A stretch of 64,000 bases of DNA from Erigeron canadensis (taxonomy: Eukaryota; Streptophyta; Magnoliopsida; Asterales; Asteraceae), in assembly GCF_010389155.1 (NCBI RefSeq), contig NC_057768.1:13390501-13454500 (forward strand), written 5' to 3'. The notes under the pieces were generated by a model, which had not been told where the DNA came from, did no database searches, and worked only from the letters and a program-made list of their open reading frames with translations. The translations under genes were made by a program, and so were the position numbers. This document shows positions 44,477 to 55,864 of this stretch, piece after piece (position 1 is the first letter of the stretch; every line of letters begins with the position of its first letter).

Positions 44477-46063
44477 TTAACTTTTCATGTTGTTAAATTC
44501 AACCAAAACTGTTTCTAAGTATCTTTCACAGTCAGTTCTCATGGTTTCAACAAATAACAAGTCATCATTCAATGATTCAGCAATATCCAGTTTCAATTCT
44601 GAATCTATCTCGACATCATAATCCCTTACCTTCTTTAAAATGATGTCAACCCATCTTCCTGACACAACATCATCTTTCACCACTGGTTGTTGACTCTCCA
44701 ATGCCATGAAACACACATCTCTAATCTCTTCTTCATCATCAGATGAATCATCAGAGAGTTCCCATTTCCCTTCAGTTTGAGCCATCATGCACTTGTTCTT
44801 TTCTTTCTCGTTATCTTGTTCAAGTGACATGAGAGCAATCTGGGCCTTAAGTTTCTTGTATTTGGCCTTATAGTCATCAGTTTTAACAAAATTTGGGACA
44901 ATAGGACCAGTTTGGTTGTTCATCTGACTAGATATGCATTCCTTCATGAAATGGTCTTTCTTACCACATTTGTAGCAGGTAAGATTAGCCTTGTCCATAG
45001 AAATTGAACTGGAAGCATTATTGGACCCATTAAATCGATTAGATTTATGCTTAAACCTATTAAAGGTTTTAGCAATCATGGCTACCAGATCATCATCGTC
45101 AGTTTCCTCACAACCATCACTGAGATTAGTGGTCAGGCCAGAGTTCAGAAAGTTGTTTAACATTTCCTTCATCGAATGTGACTGGACATTCTCAGTAGAC
45201 ATTAAAGCAGCACAAGGTTGTCCAGAAAAGTTGGCAGCCTTGGAACTCTGAGCATGGTTTAAAGCATCTTGCTCAGCCAGTAATCTTGCAGCATCGTTAT
45301 CTTCAGTGAATCTGAAGGCTCCATAAAGGGAAGCAAGAGTATGGCTATGCAAGGTCTTTCCTTGTCTTAAGACAAGAACCATGTGTGCCCATTTGGATGG
45401 CAAAACGTCACAGAATTTTTCAAGAAGAATATCCTTATCTTTCTCAACTCCCAAGCCTCTAAGTTGATTAATTAGGCCAGTAAATCTGGTATAAGTACCA
45501 GTTAAACTTTCATTGGGGAGAGCAAAGAAGGATTCATACTTCTTGTTGAGAGCAACCTTTCTAGTGACAATGGTGTCATTTCCTCCTTCAAACTGGAGAA
45601 CTAATTCATCCCACATAGATTTTGCACTAGGAAATAGCACAAGGGTAGGAATTAGTTCCTCAGGTATAGCAGAAAGGATCATGTTTTTCAGTTTGGTATC
45701 AAGATCAACCAATCTGCGATCCTCATCTGACCAATGTTCCTCAGATTTCTCCCTGGTGCCTCTTCTCCCAGTAGGGTCGAGAAGAGGGCTAACACCACTG
45801 GACATGGGTATATATGGTCCATCCTTAAGGATTTTCAACATATACCTCTCTATCCCACCAAAATGCAAGAGCATTCTAGCCTTCCATGTACCAAATGTCT
45901 CACCATTCCCATCGAATTTGGGAACAGGAGAGTTGGAGTAATGTACATGAACGTGGTTAGCTCCAGGAGTTGGAGGAGGAGGAGGAGGATTAGTATTTAA
46001 AGGAGTAGCAATATTAGGATTAGATTCATTTGGACCAGAACCATTCTCACCTTCAGCAGCCAT
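44477..46063 (-). CDS. Copia family A Gag, 528 codons
   Basis: It starts at 46063 (MAAEGENGSGPNESN), 44 bases inside the PBS. A Pro/Asn-rich leader is followed by a Copia gag capsid region, residues about 45-260 (PVPKFDGNGETFGTWKARML, MWDELVLQFEGGNDTIV, YTRFTGLINQLRGLGV). A CCHC zinc knuckle, CYKCGKKDHFMKEC, lies at residues about 361-374. An acidic tail (SDDSSDDEEEIRD) then leads into a coiled coil. The frame stops with TAA at 44477, but homologous coding continues in frame, so this is a slightly truncated Gag. It would form the virus-like particle that packages element RNA. It is the best-preserved Gag here. Confidence 0.92.
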   Translation of the reverse strand: MAAEGENGSGPNESNPNIATPLNTNPPPPPPTPGANHVHVHYSNSPVPKFDGNGETFGTWKARMLLHFGGIERYMLKILKDGPYIPMSSGVSPLLDPTGRRGTREKSEEHWSDEDRRLVDLDTKLKNMILSAIPEELIPTLVLFPSAKSMWDELVLQFEGGNDTIVTRKVALNKKYESFFALPNESLTGTYTRFTGLINQLRGLGVEKDKDILLEKFCDVLPSKWAHMVLVLRQGKTLHSHTLASLYGAFRFTEDNDAARLLAEQDALNHAQSSKAANFSGQPCAALMSTENVQSHSMKEMLNNFLNSGLTTNLSDGCEETDDDDLVAMIAKTFNRFKHKSNRFNGSNNASSSISMDKANLTCYKCGKKDHFMKECISSQMNNQTGPIVPNFVKTDDYKAKYKKLKAQIALMSLEQDNEKEKNKCMMAQTEGKWELSDDSSDDEEEIRDVCFMALESQQPVVKDDVVSGRWVDIILKKVRDYDVEIDSELKLDIAESLNDDLLFVETMRTDCERYLETVLVEFNNMKS

Positions 46064-46107
46064 CGAAGCAGACCTAGGTTATAGAATTGAAACAATTCAA
46101 CCTGCCT

Positions 46108-46119
46108 GCTCTGATACCA
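46108..46119 (-). other. Primer-binding site, family A
   Basis: The minus strand reads TGGTATCAGAGC, a perfect 12-base complement to the initiator tRNA-Met 3' end, 6 bases inside the 5' LTR. Confidence 0.92.
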
Positions 46120-46125
46120 CTTATA

Positions 46126-47088
46126 AGTCCCAACTATTACTAGATGGGTGCTGAAGACACCTCTATGTCGATGATGAGTGAACTTTGCAACACGATCAAT
46201 TAATCTAGATATGACGAGTTTAGATTGATCGTGTACCAGGTTAACTGGAGTTAATGTATTAAGGTGACAGAATTAATACAATGCAATAATATAAATGACA
46301 AGTATATAAACTGGTGAGACAATATGTAATTTTCAAGTGTATTTTATTTATTGATTGATTAAATAAAATACAAGGTTGTTGCGAAACCAAGATAATACAT
46401 GAATGTAAATATCCTAACAACCCATGAATTACAATTGATCTAAACTTGGAAATTCTCCTAAACAATCGAAACACTTAGAGTTGTGAAATGTTCCTTTTTG
46501 CGATTGAGAGAATATTGCACAAGTTCACCAATATTGCAGAATATATGTATTCGCAAAGTTATTGAAAATGCTTGTGCAAGGACCTCTATTTATAGTCGAA
46601 GATTGAGCATGGGAATCTCAACTTCGACGTACAAATATGGTTGACAGCACACAAAAGTATTGTTTAAATAATCCTTTGTGTGTGCTAAATAAAGTAAGAC
46701 AAAAGGTTACTTTATTCAACCTCTCTACATCCTTGCACCTTTATCCAAAGACAATATCATTGCCCGGTTAAAAGGATGTAGAGTAAAAAGGTCCTCTTCG
46801 TAATCAGTGTAAAGCTTTGTAAGAGCATTTACACTGGAGGATTCTCCAGTTGATTGATCTGGTAGATTGTCAACTGGGCTTCGCTGCCATTGCCAATCTC
46901 TGTCTTCCATTTGTTGTCTTTGAGTTCAACTGGAAGGTCTTCAGATTCTAGTCTTCTGATCTCAACTGGAGGAAGTCATCAGTTGCTAAACCTGTACAAT
47001 GCAACTGGACTTCTAATATTTCGGACAATTCTGCATGCTCTCCAGATGTCGCTGGAGAGCTCCAGTTTAGCTTAAACTGGACCTAACA
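46126..47088 (-). mobile_element. Copia 5' LTR, family A, right contig
   Basis: Sense is minus: TGTTAGGTCC at 47088 to ...TTGGGACT at 46126, then spacer and PBS. Length is 963 bp. The outer flank is the interior of LTR B' (agatg at 47089-47093), so this copy inserted into B'. The LTR 3' terminus ends CT rather than the usual CA, as judged by where the two LTR copies stop matching. Confidence 0.92.
46583..46594 (-). promoter_or_regulatory. LTR A TATA box, right copy
   Basis: TATAAATAGAGG on the minus strand, positioned about 495 bases into the LTR, as in the left copy. Confidence 0.6.
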
Positions 47089-47790
47089 AGATGTATTTTT
47101 CAATGTAATTTATTTATTTCTATAAAACAAAATACAAAGGTTGTTGCGGAACAAAAATAATCACAAGTGTGAAAGTATCTAAACAACCTTGAAATACAAA
47201 TGATATAAACAACAAGGAAATACTCGTAAGTTTACTTAGAGTATATATCATACGCTGCAATGTCAAAGTTCCAAGCATTTTTTCATGTGTGAGAAGTCTT
47301 GTATTTATAGGCAAACATGTCTTGATGACATGGCAACTGCCGTACAAATATGGTTGGGTGCATTTATGGATTTGTAGGATTTGTAGGACAAATCCATAAC
47401 ATGTTTGTTTAAGGTAAAGTATGTAAGTTTCTTTGATGTGACTTGACATACTTTATTCCCAACCTTTTGCTAAAATTATCATAATACCAGGTATAAAGTT
47501 ATTAACCGGGTAAAGGTAGTTAAAGTACTGCAAAAAGACTTCCTCATAATCAGTGAAAAAGTGTTGTAAATACTTTTTCACTGAGGGCCTTCAGATCTTT
47601 AATCAGATAGAATCTTCTCAGAGCTCTGCTTCTCAGAAGTTTCTCTTCTTCAGTCTTCAGTCTTCGACTTCAGAATGAACATCTTCAGATGTGTTGATCT
47701 TGATCTGAGGTGAAGCTTTAGAGAACTAATTCTGAGGGACGTCTCAGAACTTCTATACAAATTTATACTTGGTCGAGTTTCGACCTAACA
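47089..47790 (-). mobile_element. Copia 3' LTR, element B', truncated by A
   Basis: Sense is minus: TGTTAGGTCGAAACTCG at 47790. It matches the solo LTR 16679-17605 from about 16897 onward; the outer 218 bases are missing, displaced by the A insertion. A TATA-like tatttatagg lies near 47300. A polypurine tract, AAATAGGGGGAATT, adjoins at 47791-47804. Confidence 0.88.
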
Positions 47791-48468
47791 AATTCCCCCT
47801 ATTTGTTCTGAAATATTACATGCATTTTTAGACTTCTATCTATACATGTTTGTATGTCTAAAATGCAAGTTTTGTTTAAGTTATATAAAAATTTTCTAAG
47901 GACATCTTATAGATCATTGATGTCTTAGAAATTTTATCTTGTGAGTATTCTAACTTAAACCTATCATCTACTTGTAATAATGGACTTGCAATATATATAC
48001 AGTACAGAATCTCAGAATTTGTTACAAGTACATAAAAGTTAAAAATAATTACAAGTACATGATAATCTGAACGAGTAAACTACTTCTTTGCAGCCCTTGA
48101 GCCTTCAGGTGCATCACCAGCTTTCCTCTTCAGCGGGGAATCCTTCTTCCCATACAACCTTGCCTCTATCTCATTTTGGCTTGAAGCTTCTGCTGAATCT
48201 TCTTTAAGAAGGCTCCTATCAGATGAGACTTTGGCTTTGCCCTCAGAATGGGGATCATTTCTTTATGTTCAAAGATGCCAAACTCGTGTACTGAGACCTG
48301 ATTATATTCTGATGGTGCTTTGCCTTCCATTGTCACTACCAGATCAAACATTTTAAGACCGTCTTCTTTCAGAATATCAACATCAGTGATATTGGCAGGA
48401 TGAGATCTATGTTTCTGATAATGCTCATACTTGTAAGGTGCCCTATTGTTGCGTGGATCGTAATAAGA
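47791..48468 (-). pseudogene. Element B' aORF C-terminal piece
   Basis: The minus strand is open from 48468 to a TAG at 48166-48168, then non-coding to the polypurine tract. It includes ANITDVDILKEDG, VHEFGIFEHKEMIPILRAKP and GAFLKKIQQKLQAKMR, aligning with the last 100 residues of the A aORF (ITDVKVSI, YGHSEHVEMLRLLEG). It is cut at 48468 by the F LTR. It therefore represents a second lineage with the same C-terminal module. Confidence 0.7.
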
Positions 48469-49114
48469 TGTGATTCGTTATGTCAAGAATGCGGAATCCT
48501 CTTGAGATAACTAGATTGCTATTGCCTTTTGTTGACTACTAAGCAATTAACCAACCCAAGGAGATGCACAAGGCTTGTGGTTCGTGTAGGAGAACACACG
48601 AAGGAACAAATAACCTTGATTCGTAAATTCGTGAATAATTAACCAAGATTCAAAACCATTAACCTAATTCCGTAGATTAGGTCTTGTATTTATACTAGAA
48701 GATTATTGGGTTGTGTGGGCATCGGCCTTAATTACGTATTAGGCCCGAAATAAGCATCAATCGATCTCCCTCGTGCTGACGTCAGCACGAGGTCAGTCCT
48801 ACATGCTGATGACGTCAGCACGAGGTTCGACCCCTTGGTGCTTTGTTTGACTTCGTTTAGCTCGTACATAACATTCAATCACCGTTTAAGTGTTCTACGA
48901 CACTTATAAACCTTGAATCTATGTTCTTGTACCTGCAAAACAATATATAACACACAAACACAATATAAAACATAAACAGATATAATATTGAAGTTTAAAC
49001 GTAATCATTAAATATCAACACAAGTTCTTATTTAAATGATTACAAACATAGTTCCTAAAACATAAACGATAATCAAATCTATGATGCGATTGTCACAATG
49101 AATCTGCATCTACA
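48469..49114 (-). mobile_element. Copia 3' LTR, element F
   Basis: Sense is minus: TGTAGATGCAGATTC at 49114, ending near ...AACGAATCACA at 48469 (boundary judged by the TG...CA rule). A GTATAAATAC TATA-like site is at 48686-48695. It contains a 24-bp perfect palindrome with a TGACGTCA core. It inserted into B' internal sequence; the expected TSD is taaga (48464-48468), the partner lying outside the window. Confidence 0.75.
48769..48792. promoter_or_regulatory. 24-bp perfect palindrome with TGACGTCA core in LTR F
   Basis: Centre sequence CGTGCTGACGTCAGCACG, extended symmetrically by three bases each side. TGACGTCA is the consensus C-box/CRE-like site bound by plant bZIP (TGA-type) factors. 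A second, imperfect copy follows at about 48803-48823, and related motifs recur at 53145-53205 and 53830-53880. Confidence 0.6.
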
Positions 49115-49127
49115 GACTCCCCCTTGA
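49115..49127 (-). other. Polypurine tract of element F
   Basis: The minus strand reads TCAAGGGGGAGTC directly before the LTR start. Confidence 0.85.
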
Positions 49128-49146
49128 CGATTGCAACTAGATCTCT

Positions 49147-52100
49147 TTAAAGTCTGGTGCTATTTGCATGAATTCTCTCTTGTAAACAATGAGCGAGAAT
49201 GTTGCGATAGCGCCTTTCTTCAACTCTCCAAAAATCCACTGCTGAGCAAGGTGTATCCAAAAGTCTTATCTGATCACCTCTTGACAAGTTGACAACCTGC
49301 ATTGGATCATACATGCGTAGCAACATCTGTTTTTGTGAATCATCAACAAAAATCTGTGCTTCGCCTGACTTGATATCTATCTGCCAAAATGTCATCTCTG
49401 TCAGCATATCTTGATCCCATCTGATAGCAAGAACCTTTTTAACACATTTAATCCTTCGTTGTTTAAAACGAAATGTGCCATCTGAATTCTTAATCTTCTT
49501 CAAAGGTGTTGGCTTAATCAACCTTTCTTCTGGCTTCAGACCTCTATTACTGAAATTCTTAATTCTTTCATCTCTGAATCTATTCCAGTAGAAATCTGCA
49601 AGTCCATTGCTCTGAAGATTAACGAACCAGCGTCCTCCCAAATCTATCATGTCTGAATCACTAAGAGAGTGAAAGTGTCTTTGACTCATCGACATGTACT
49701 GGCATTCCTCCTTTCTCTTAATAACAAACAATTTGATTCTGTGATCATAGAACCAACTCTGTATCATTGAGAAGTACTTGGGTGCATCCTTGATTGAGAT
49801 AAACTCCCGAAACATCGATGGTTTATACATATTTCGTATTATCAAACTAGTATGTCCTCTATAACCTGGAATTAGTCGATTAATAATAAACTCATGATCT
49901 TGCTGCACCGGAGGTATATTAAATCTTCCAAGATCAACCTCTCGTGTAGCATCTATATTTCAGAATAGATCAAATACATTATCATGTCCTTCATCAACTA
50001 TATTTGCATATACAGCAAATCTCATACTTGCAGCATTCTTAGGTTCATCTGGACTATCTCTGATTGGATTAAGATTGAGATGTTCCACTTCAGCTATAGG
50101 TTCAACTTGAATGACTTCATCTTCATTAAAGAGACGATCAAAGTCATAAGGTATCGCAAGCAACCTTTTTCTATCAGCTTCTGAAGTAATGAACTCTCCT
50201 TCTTCCATATCTTCATCATCGATACTTTCTAGATCTTCTTCAGCATCAAGATCGTCCAATGCACCTATCCTTTGAAGCTTATCTGCAATTCAAACGATTT
50301 ACATATACAAAGATAAAGAACATAAATCATAAGTCAAGACATAATAAAATAGTATAAATACATAACAGAAATTAAAATAAATAATATTATATCATAAATA
50401 TAATGCAACAATTACATTAATATTTATCTTATAATCTTTATCTATTTTAACTTACAACAATAATATTATATCATAAATATAATGTAACAAATACATTCAT
50501 ATTTATCTTATAATTATTACAAAAACAAAAATCATTAGCACTAAGGTTCATAATCCGAATCTGAATCCGAATCTAACTCTGACTCTGAAGATGTATGAGT
50601 TAACCCTGACTTTTCTTTCATTTGATCCCTAAGTGATCCTGGATCATAATAATCATCATAATCCAGAATCTCTGCTCTAGCTCTCACATGAGCTTGTGGA
50701 TCATATCCCAATCTCTTTTCTAGTCTATGCACAATTAATGGGTGCAAATCTGACTCTGTAGAGGCATTGGTAGTAGAACCAGTCTTAGTTGACTCACTAT
50801 CCTGAGTAGATTTTTCTTTGCTAAGATTTTCTTTTTCTATATGATTATGAGGATCATTCACTATCTTTTTCTTGAATCTCCCTTTCTATTCTATCAGAAT
50901 TAGAATCGAAGTTACCTGAATTGGAATCTTCCTCATCATCATTATTTGGATCATCCGGATCTGCATCTGGAGCGGTCATTACAACTTTGCCTTTATCTTG
51001 AGTCCTAGAAGTACTAGCACCAGCTGTACCAGCAATCTCTGACTGTCTTTGTCTTGATGACTCCCCCTGAATGTTTGCAGTCTCTGTATCCATAGCATCA
51101 TCAGCAGCATCTTGACCTTGACCTTGATCTCTATTCTATGGCTCACCAACTGATGGTTGTGCTTGATTGGGACCTTGAGCTGGATCTTGATCTTCATGAT
51201 CATCATCTCTTGACTTCCTTGCTAGCTCATCATCCTTACAACCACTCTTATCTCCCCCTTGAGCCAAGAATTGGTCAAGTCTAGATCCAAGAGAATGAAC
51301 AAGAGTTGTCATTACGTCCATCTCTTCTTGATGCTTAGCAGCTTGGAGCTTTAGTTGATTCTCCAAAGCTGGAACCCTTATTTCCAACATCTTCTTCTCA
51401 GAAAATAAACGACTCGGCTGCACTTGAACTGGAGCAACTGGACGTGACATAGAAGCAACATCATATGTAGAAGCATGAGGTGGCATCGTAGCTTCAAATG
51501 AAGGCATACGAGCACTAAAAGTTCCTGTGGGAGGCATCTGAGGTCTTTGAAGAGGAGCCAACAGACCATGACAGTAGAAACAGGAACTGTCGCCTGAATA
51601 GGAGCAGGCGAAGGCCTAGGAGCAACAAGTGTCAGCTCTGGCTCTTGACGAACTGTAGACTCCGGAGCAGTAGGAATTGTAACAGTTGTAGCCTCAGTAA
51701 CAACTTGTGCGCGAGAACCAATTCCTCGAATGATAAACTTTGGTCTCGACCTTCTCTCCCCAACAACAACAGAAGCAGAAGCAGCAGACACAGAAACAGG
51801 AATCTCAGAAACAGAAGCTCTTAAAGCAGCAACCAATGGAGTATCACCAACATTAGGTGCATGGGACCTCTCCATGGCTTCATTATAAGCAGCAAATTCT
51901 CTATCAATTTCAGCTTGAGATCTTTCTTGTCTTCTTCTTCGCTTTGGCAATCTTTCTTCCTCTTCTTCATCTTCTGAATCCTCAACAACATTAACAGGGA
52001 CTTCAGAAGGACCAACATCAACATCAACTGGAGCAGAGGTAGAAGCAGAAACTCCAGTAGATGTTGGTACAAGATTTGTAGGATCATCAATATCCTCCAT

Positions 52101-53066
52101 AAGAGCATCCATATCTGGATCAATCTCTAGATCTCCAGCATATAAAGGAACATCATTAAGTCCCTCAAACTGATCAGCTCGCTCTTCCTGAGGATTATCT
52201 TGAGCCTTATCATCACCACTAGCAGCAGCAACGGGTTCTTCATCTTCCCAACCTTGTCTAGGTGCAACATAGTTAGGATTGATCAAATGTCTGAACAATG
52301 GTGGATTATCAACATGTATCGGATGATCTCTACCCGACAAGTGCTTCAAACTTTCAACAAATGCCTTATAAGTAAGACGACCTAAATTGAACGTAGGTCC
52401 GTCAAATGGCAAATCAACTGCAAAGTGACGAATTATGATCATCACAAATCTTGGAAACAGAAAAAATTTCTTGTCTGTACCAAATGACCTCAACTGCTTC
52501 TCCAAATTATCAAAAATGTACTGAGAAAAGCTATACGGCTTGTTCAGCACCAATGCAACCATCTGAGAAGCATTCTGTATATTCATCTGGTCATAGCCTG
52601 TACTCCGATGACTAATGGACCTCAACAAAGCAAGTAGCTTCCATTTGCCACGAAGATGATTCCTGAAGTATGGGTGAGAAATAGCACCAGTATACCCCAT
52701 ACGACGTAGAGTACCGTCACAAAATTCCTCTGAAAAGTCAGTCGGACCTTGCTCTATCTCGACATCCCCTAAGTGTAATATCGTCCGTAAGTCTCCAGCC
52801 GAGAACGAGAATGAACGTCCTCCAACAGTAGTGCGAATGTACATATGATCACCCATCTGCACTGAACGGGCTGAGTTCCAAAACTCCCAAATGAGACTTA
52901 TCACCAACGGAGGGTTCTCTGTCACTGCAAAATGTACACGAGAACGTGAAAGAAACTGTAGGACACCATGAAACTCTTGTGTGCACCCCGTTTGTGTAAT
53001 GCTAAGATTGACTGCAGCATTGTGCTCCTTGACGAACACACGAGCATTATTACCTTGTCTTGCCAT
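49147..53066 (-). pseudogene. Additional ORF (aORF) of Copia element F
   Basis: It starts at 53066 (MARQGNNARVFVKEHN) and ends at 49147, 20 bases before the polypurine tract. N-terminal conserved region, residues about 25-260: FLSRSRVHFAVTENPP, YIRTTVGGRSFSFSAGDL, FLFPRFVMIIIRHFAVD. Then an acidic linker with SEDEEEEERLPKRRRRQ (possible nuclear localisation signal), a Pro/Val-rich section and a coiled coil (KKMLEIRVPALENQLKL). After about 50541 a stretch of about 250 non-coding bases ends in TTGCAG, suggesting an intron before 50285. The C-terminal part has WQIDIKSGEAQIFVDD. Frameshifts near 51575 and 50865 and stops at 51136 and 49960 break it. It resembles ORFs I recall downstream of pol in Asteraceae Copia elements; function unknown. 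Confidence 0.75.
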
Positions 53067-55864
53067 ACTTGCACAAAAACAGACAAAAAACGACAAGAAA
53101 ACGAAAAAGTTAGAAATTAAAAACAAAAATAAGGGTTTTTGGCTCGACTGCTTCGTGATGACGACATCACGAGGAAGATCTTCTTCATCATGACGTTAGC
53201 ACGAGCTTCAAATGAAACCTAGAAACCCGAAGTAAAAACATCTCCATATGAGGTTAAAACTGATCAAAATCACTTTTAAAACATCACCGTGGACTTGTTT
53301 ATGATTCGTGAATGCCCATAAAACCAAAAATTGAAACAAATTCGATGAACACGAAGTGGTTCGTGTTCTTGATGTTCTTCGTGTGAATAGTGACCGAAAC
53401 ATAGTATCTTCAATTAATCTTGATTTTAAGTATGTTAACATGAACTTATGATAGATTTAAAGTGTACAAACATCAATTAATCCAATTTTAAGTCCAAATA
53501 ATCAAAAATTGAAGATCAAATTCTTGGTTCATCCTAGTTACTGTTCACGCGAAGAAGATTCAAAATTTGGGCATTATAACGACATGAAATCGTTAGTTCT
53601 TATAGTCAAAACATCAATAATCAATAATAGATCGTGAAAGTACCAACAAATCTAAGTAACAAACACGAAACGAGGATGAAATCAATCGAAAAGAGATATC
53701 ATTGAATAGTCGCACGAAGGAGAGGAAGTTCGTGTAGTAATTTAGGGTTTAATTTAGGATAAAAGTAATTAATTAATGTTAAACCCGTATTTATATTTGA
53801 ATCACGATGGGCCAGGCCGAAGACTAACTTCGTGGGCTTCGTGATGACATCAGCGCGAGGCATGCTACGTCAGCACGAGGTGATTTTGAATTTTCAGAAT
53901 TTAAAACCTCATAAGCTTCATTCCTTAACCAAATTTCGCGAATTTTGCAGAAATTTAAACAAGGAAAAATTCTAGAAATTTCAGAAACATAAACCTGTAG
54001 ATATTCGTTACTAAAAACCTATATCTACTCGAATATGCAATCGTAAATCATCCGTACTAACTTGTCATCACAATAATGTATCAAATAAATCTTACATTAT
54101 TATCTTGACATAAAATCGATCATTTCTTTAAATGCAAACTTACATCAAAACACATTTAATGTATAATACATTATAATACATCAAAATATCATATCAACAA
54201 CCTATCACATTACATCTTAGGTTGTGATTTTGATAATACAAAAATAACCTATCACACTAAGTCTTAGGCTATTATAAAAATGCAATGATGCATTCCACAT
54301 GTAGATTAATCGTGATATAACCGATCCTACTTGTGTCAACATGGTATTCAAATGAAATTTGATATTTGTAACTTGCACACTTAACAAACTTCATCAATGA
54401 ATCAAAAACAATAAAATATCATAAATATGCAAAACAACCAAAATCTTAACCTAACAATCATTACAAGATCTAAGGCAAGTCCAATCTTTGTCAAGCATAC
54501 TTATCAACCAAAAACAATTGAAATTTCAAAAATTTACTTGAAACACATTCAAAAATATTTGACTTTTCAATTTACACAAATCATTTCATTTTCTAACCTT
54601 AAACAACTTATTTCTATATTAGAAAATCCATCTTTTAAACATACTTACCATAAGCAACAAGACTCATATAATTCACTAAGAATCATATAACTTCCTACAG
54701 AATCATTAGATGCTTATCAAATCTCTCGTGCAATAAGAACTAGTTTGACACACAAACTGACACTTATTACAAAAATAAAAATAAAGACGAAATAAAAAAA
54801 AAAAAAAACTACTTTATTTATTTATAAGAAATCTTAAGTTTCTACAGATTAGATCAGATTAGCATTTACATAAGTCTGCAAGTGAGAAACAATTCTCTTA
54901 TTATTAGTTATGAACAGTGACCCAACCACGATTATCGGTATATTTTTCCTCTTAAACACTCGGTACTTCTAGTTTCCTTTGAGTTGTGACACTTTCGACA
55001 TACCCTGGCCAAGGACAGTCACCATGTAACCCGAGTAGCCTAATATGCCACTGAATAGTTTGCGAACTTATGTGACCCACATTCAGATATACTTCCGTAA
55101 TCGATACAAGCACTAAGATAACAAATATTCAATATATATTCAAAAACACCCTTAAACAAATCATGAGACACTATTTAGATAACAGAATTTAATTACTTTG
55201 TGATTTAACTTATTTGCTTTTGCATTTCATTATTTATAAGGAACCTGTAATTTTCTATGAGACCCATGTAGCGAACTTTCTGACAACCTATCCAAAGTTG
55301 GAAGCTTTGGTAGGCTAGGTATACAAAGACACCCCGAGGACATACTTGTCCGAATCTCAAAGACCACATTAGCCCCTTAATTAACATTCATTTCATTTGC
55401 ATAAACAATATCACATTTAGCTTTCATGCTCATGATTGGTAGAGGTTTTTGCCTATACATTGAACAAATCTTATAGTAATGCTAGATATTTCACAAAATT
55501 TAAGGACTAGATCAATTCATTACTGAAAAGCAAGCATTCTCAGCCATATATCTGAATATGTTTCCCACAAGAACATTGTATAATTTAAGTTCAGATTAAG
55601 GAAACCTTACTACTTTGTGTCTACCAATATATCCCAAATTGTAATGACTGAACTAAGCAATTATATTACGATTAAGCAGACTTAAAAGCTAAGTATCCTC
55701 ACTTCTAATCATCTTACAGCATTAACTTAAATCTCTTCAAATTTTTGTCATTTTCTCATTTTTTCACATTTTTATGATTTTCATGACACTAAGAACTCTT
55801 TTTGTATTTTTATGACTCTACCTATTTACAGACACAAACTTACAAAATTAGTTCTTTGAGAGAT
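53067..55864. other. 2.8-kb spacer between RNase H and aORF, element F
   Basis: AT-rich with no convincing ORF. The part nearest the aORF repeats LTR-like motifs (gtgatgacgacatcacgag near 53155, gctacgtcagcacgagg near 53865). This placement would suit a promoter or leader for separate aORF transcription. Confidence 0.5.

Noticed and set aside
45513..45941. 142-codon plus-strand ORF
   Set aside because: Antisense shadow of the Gag ORF.
27487..47088. A single giant 19.6-kb Copia element
   Set aside because: The N gap, duplicated 7.1 kb and mismatched flanks make a join artefact far more likely.
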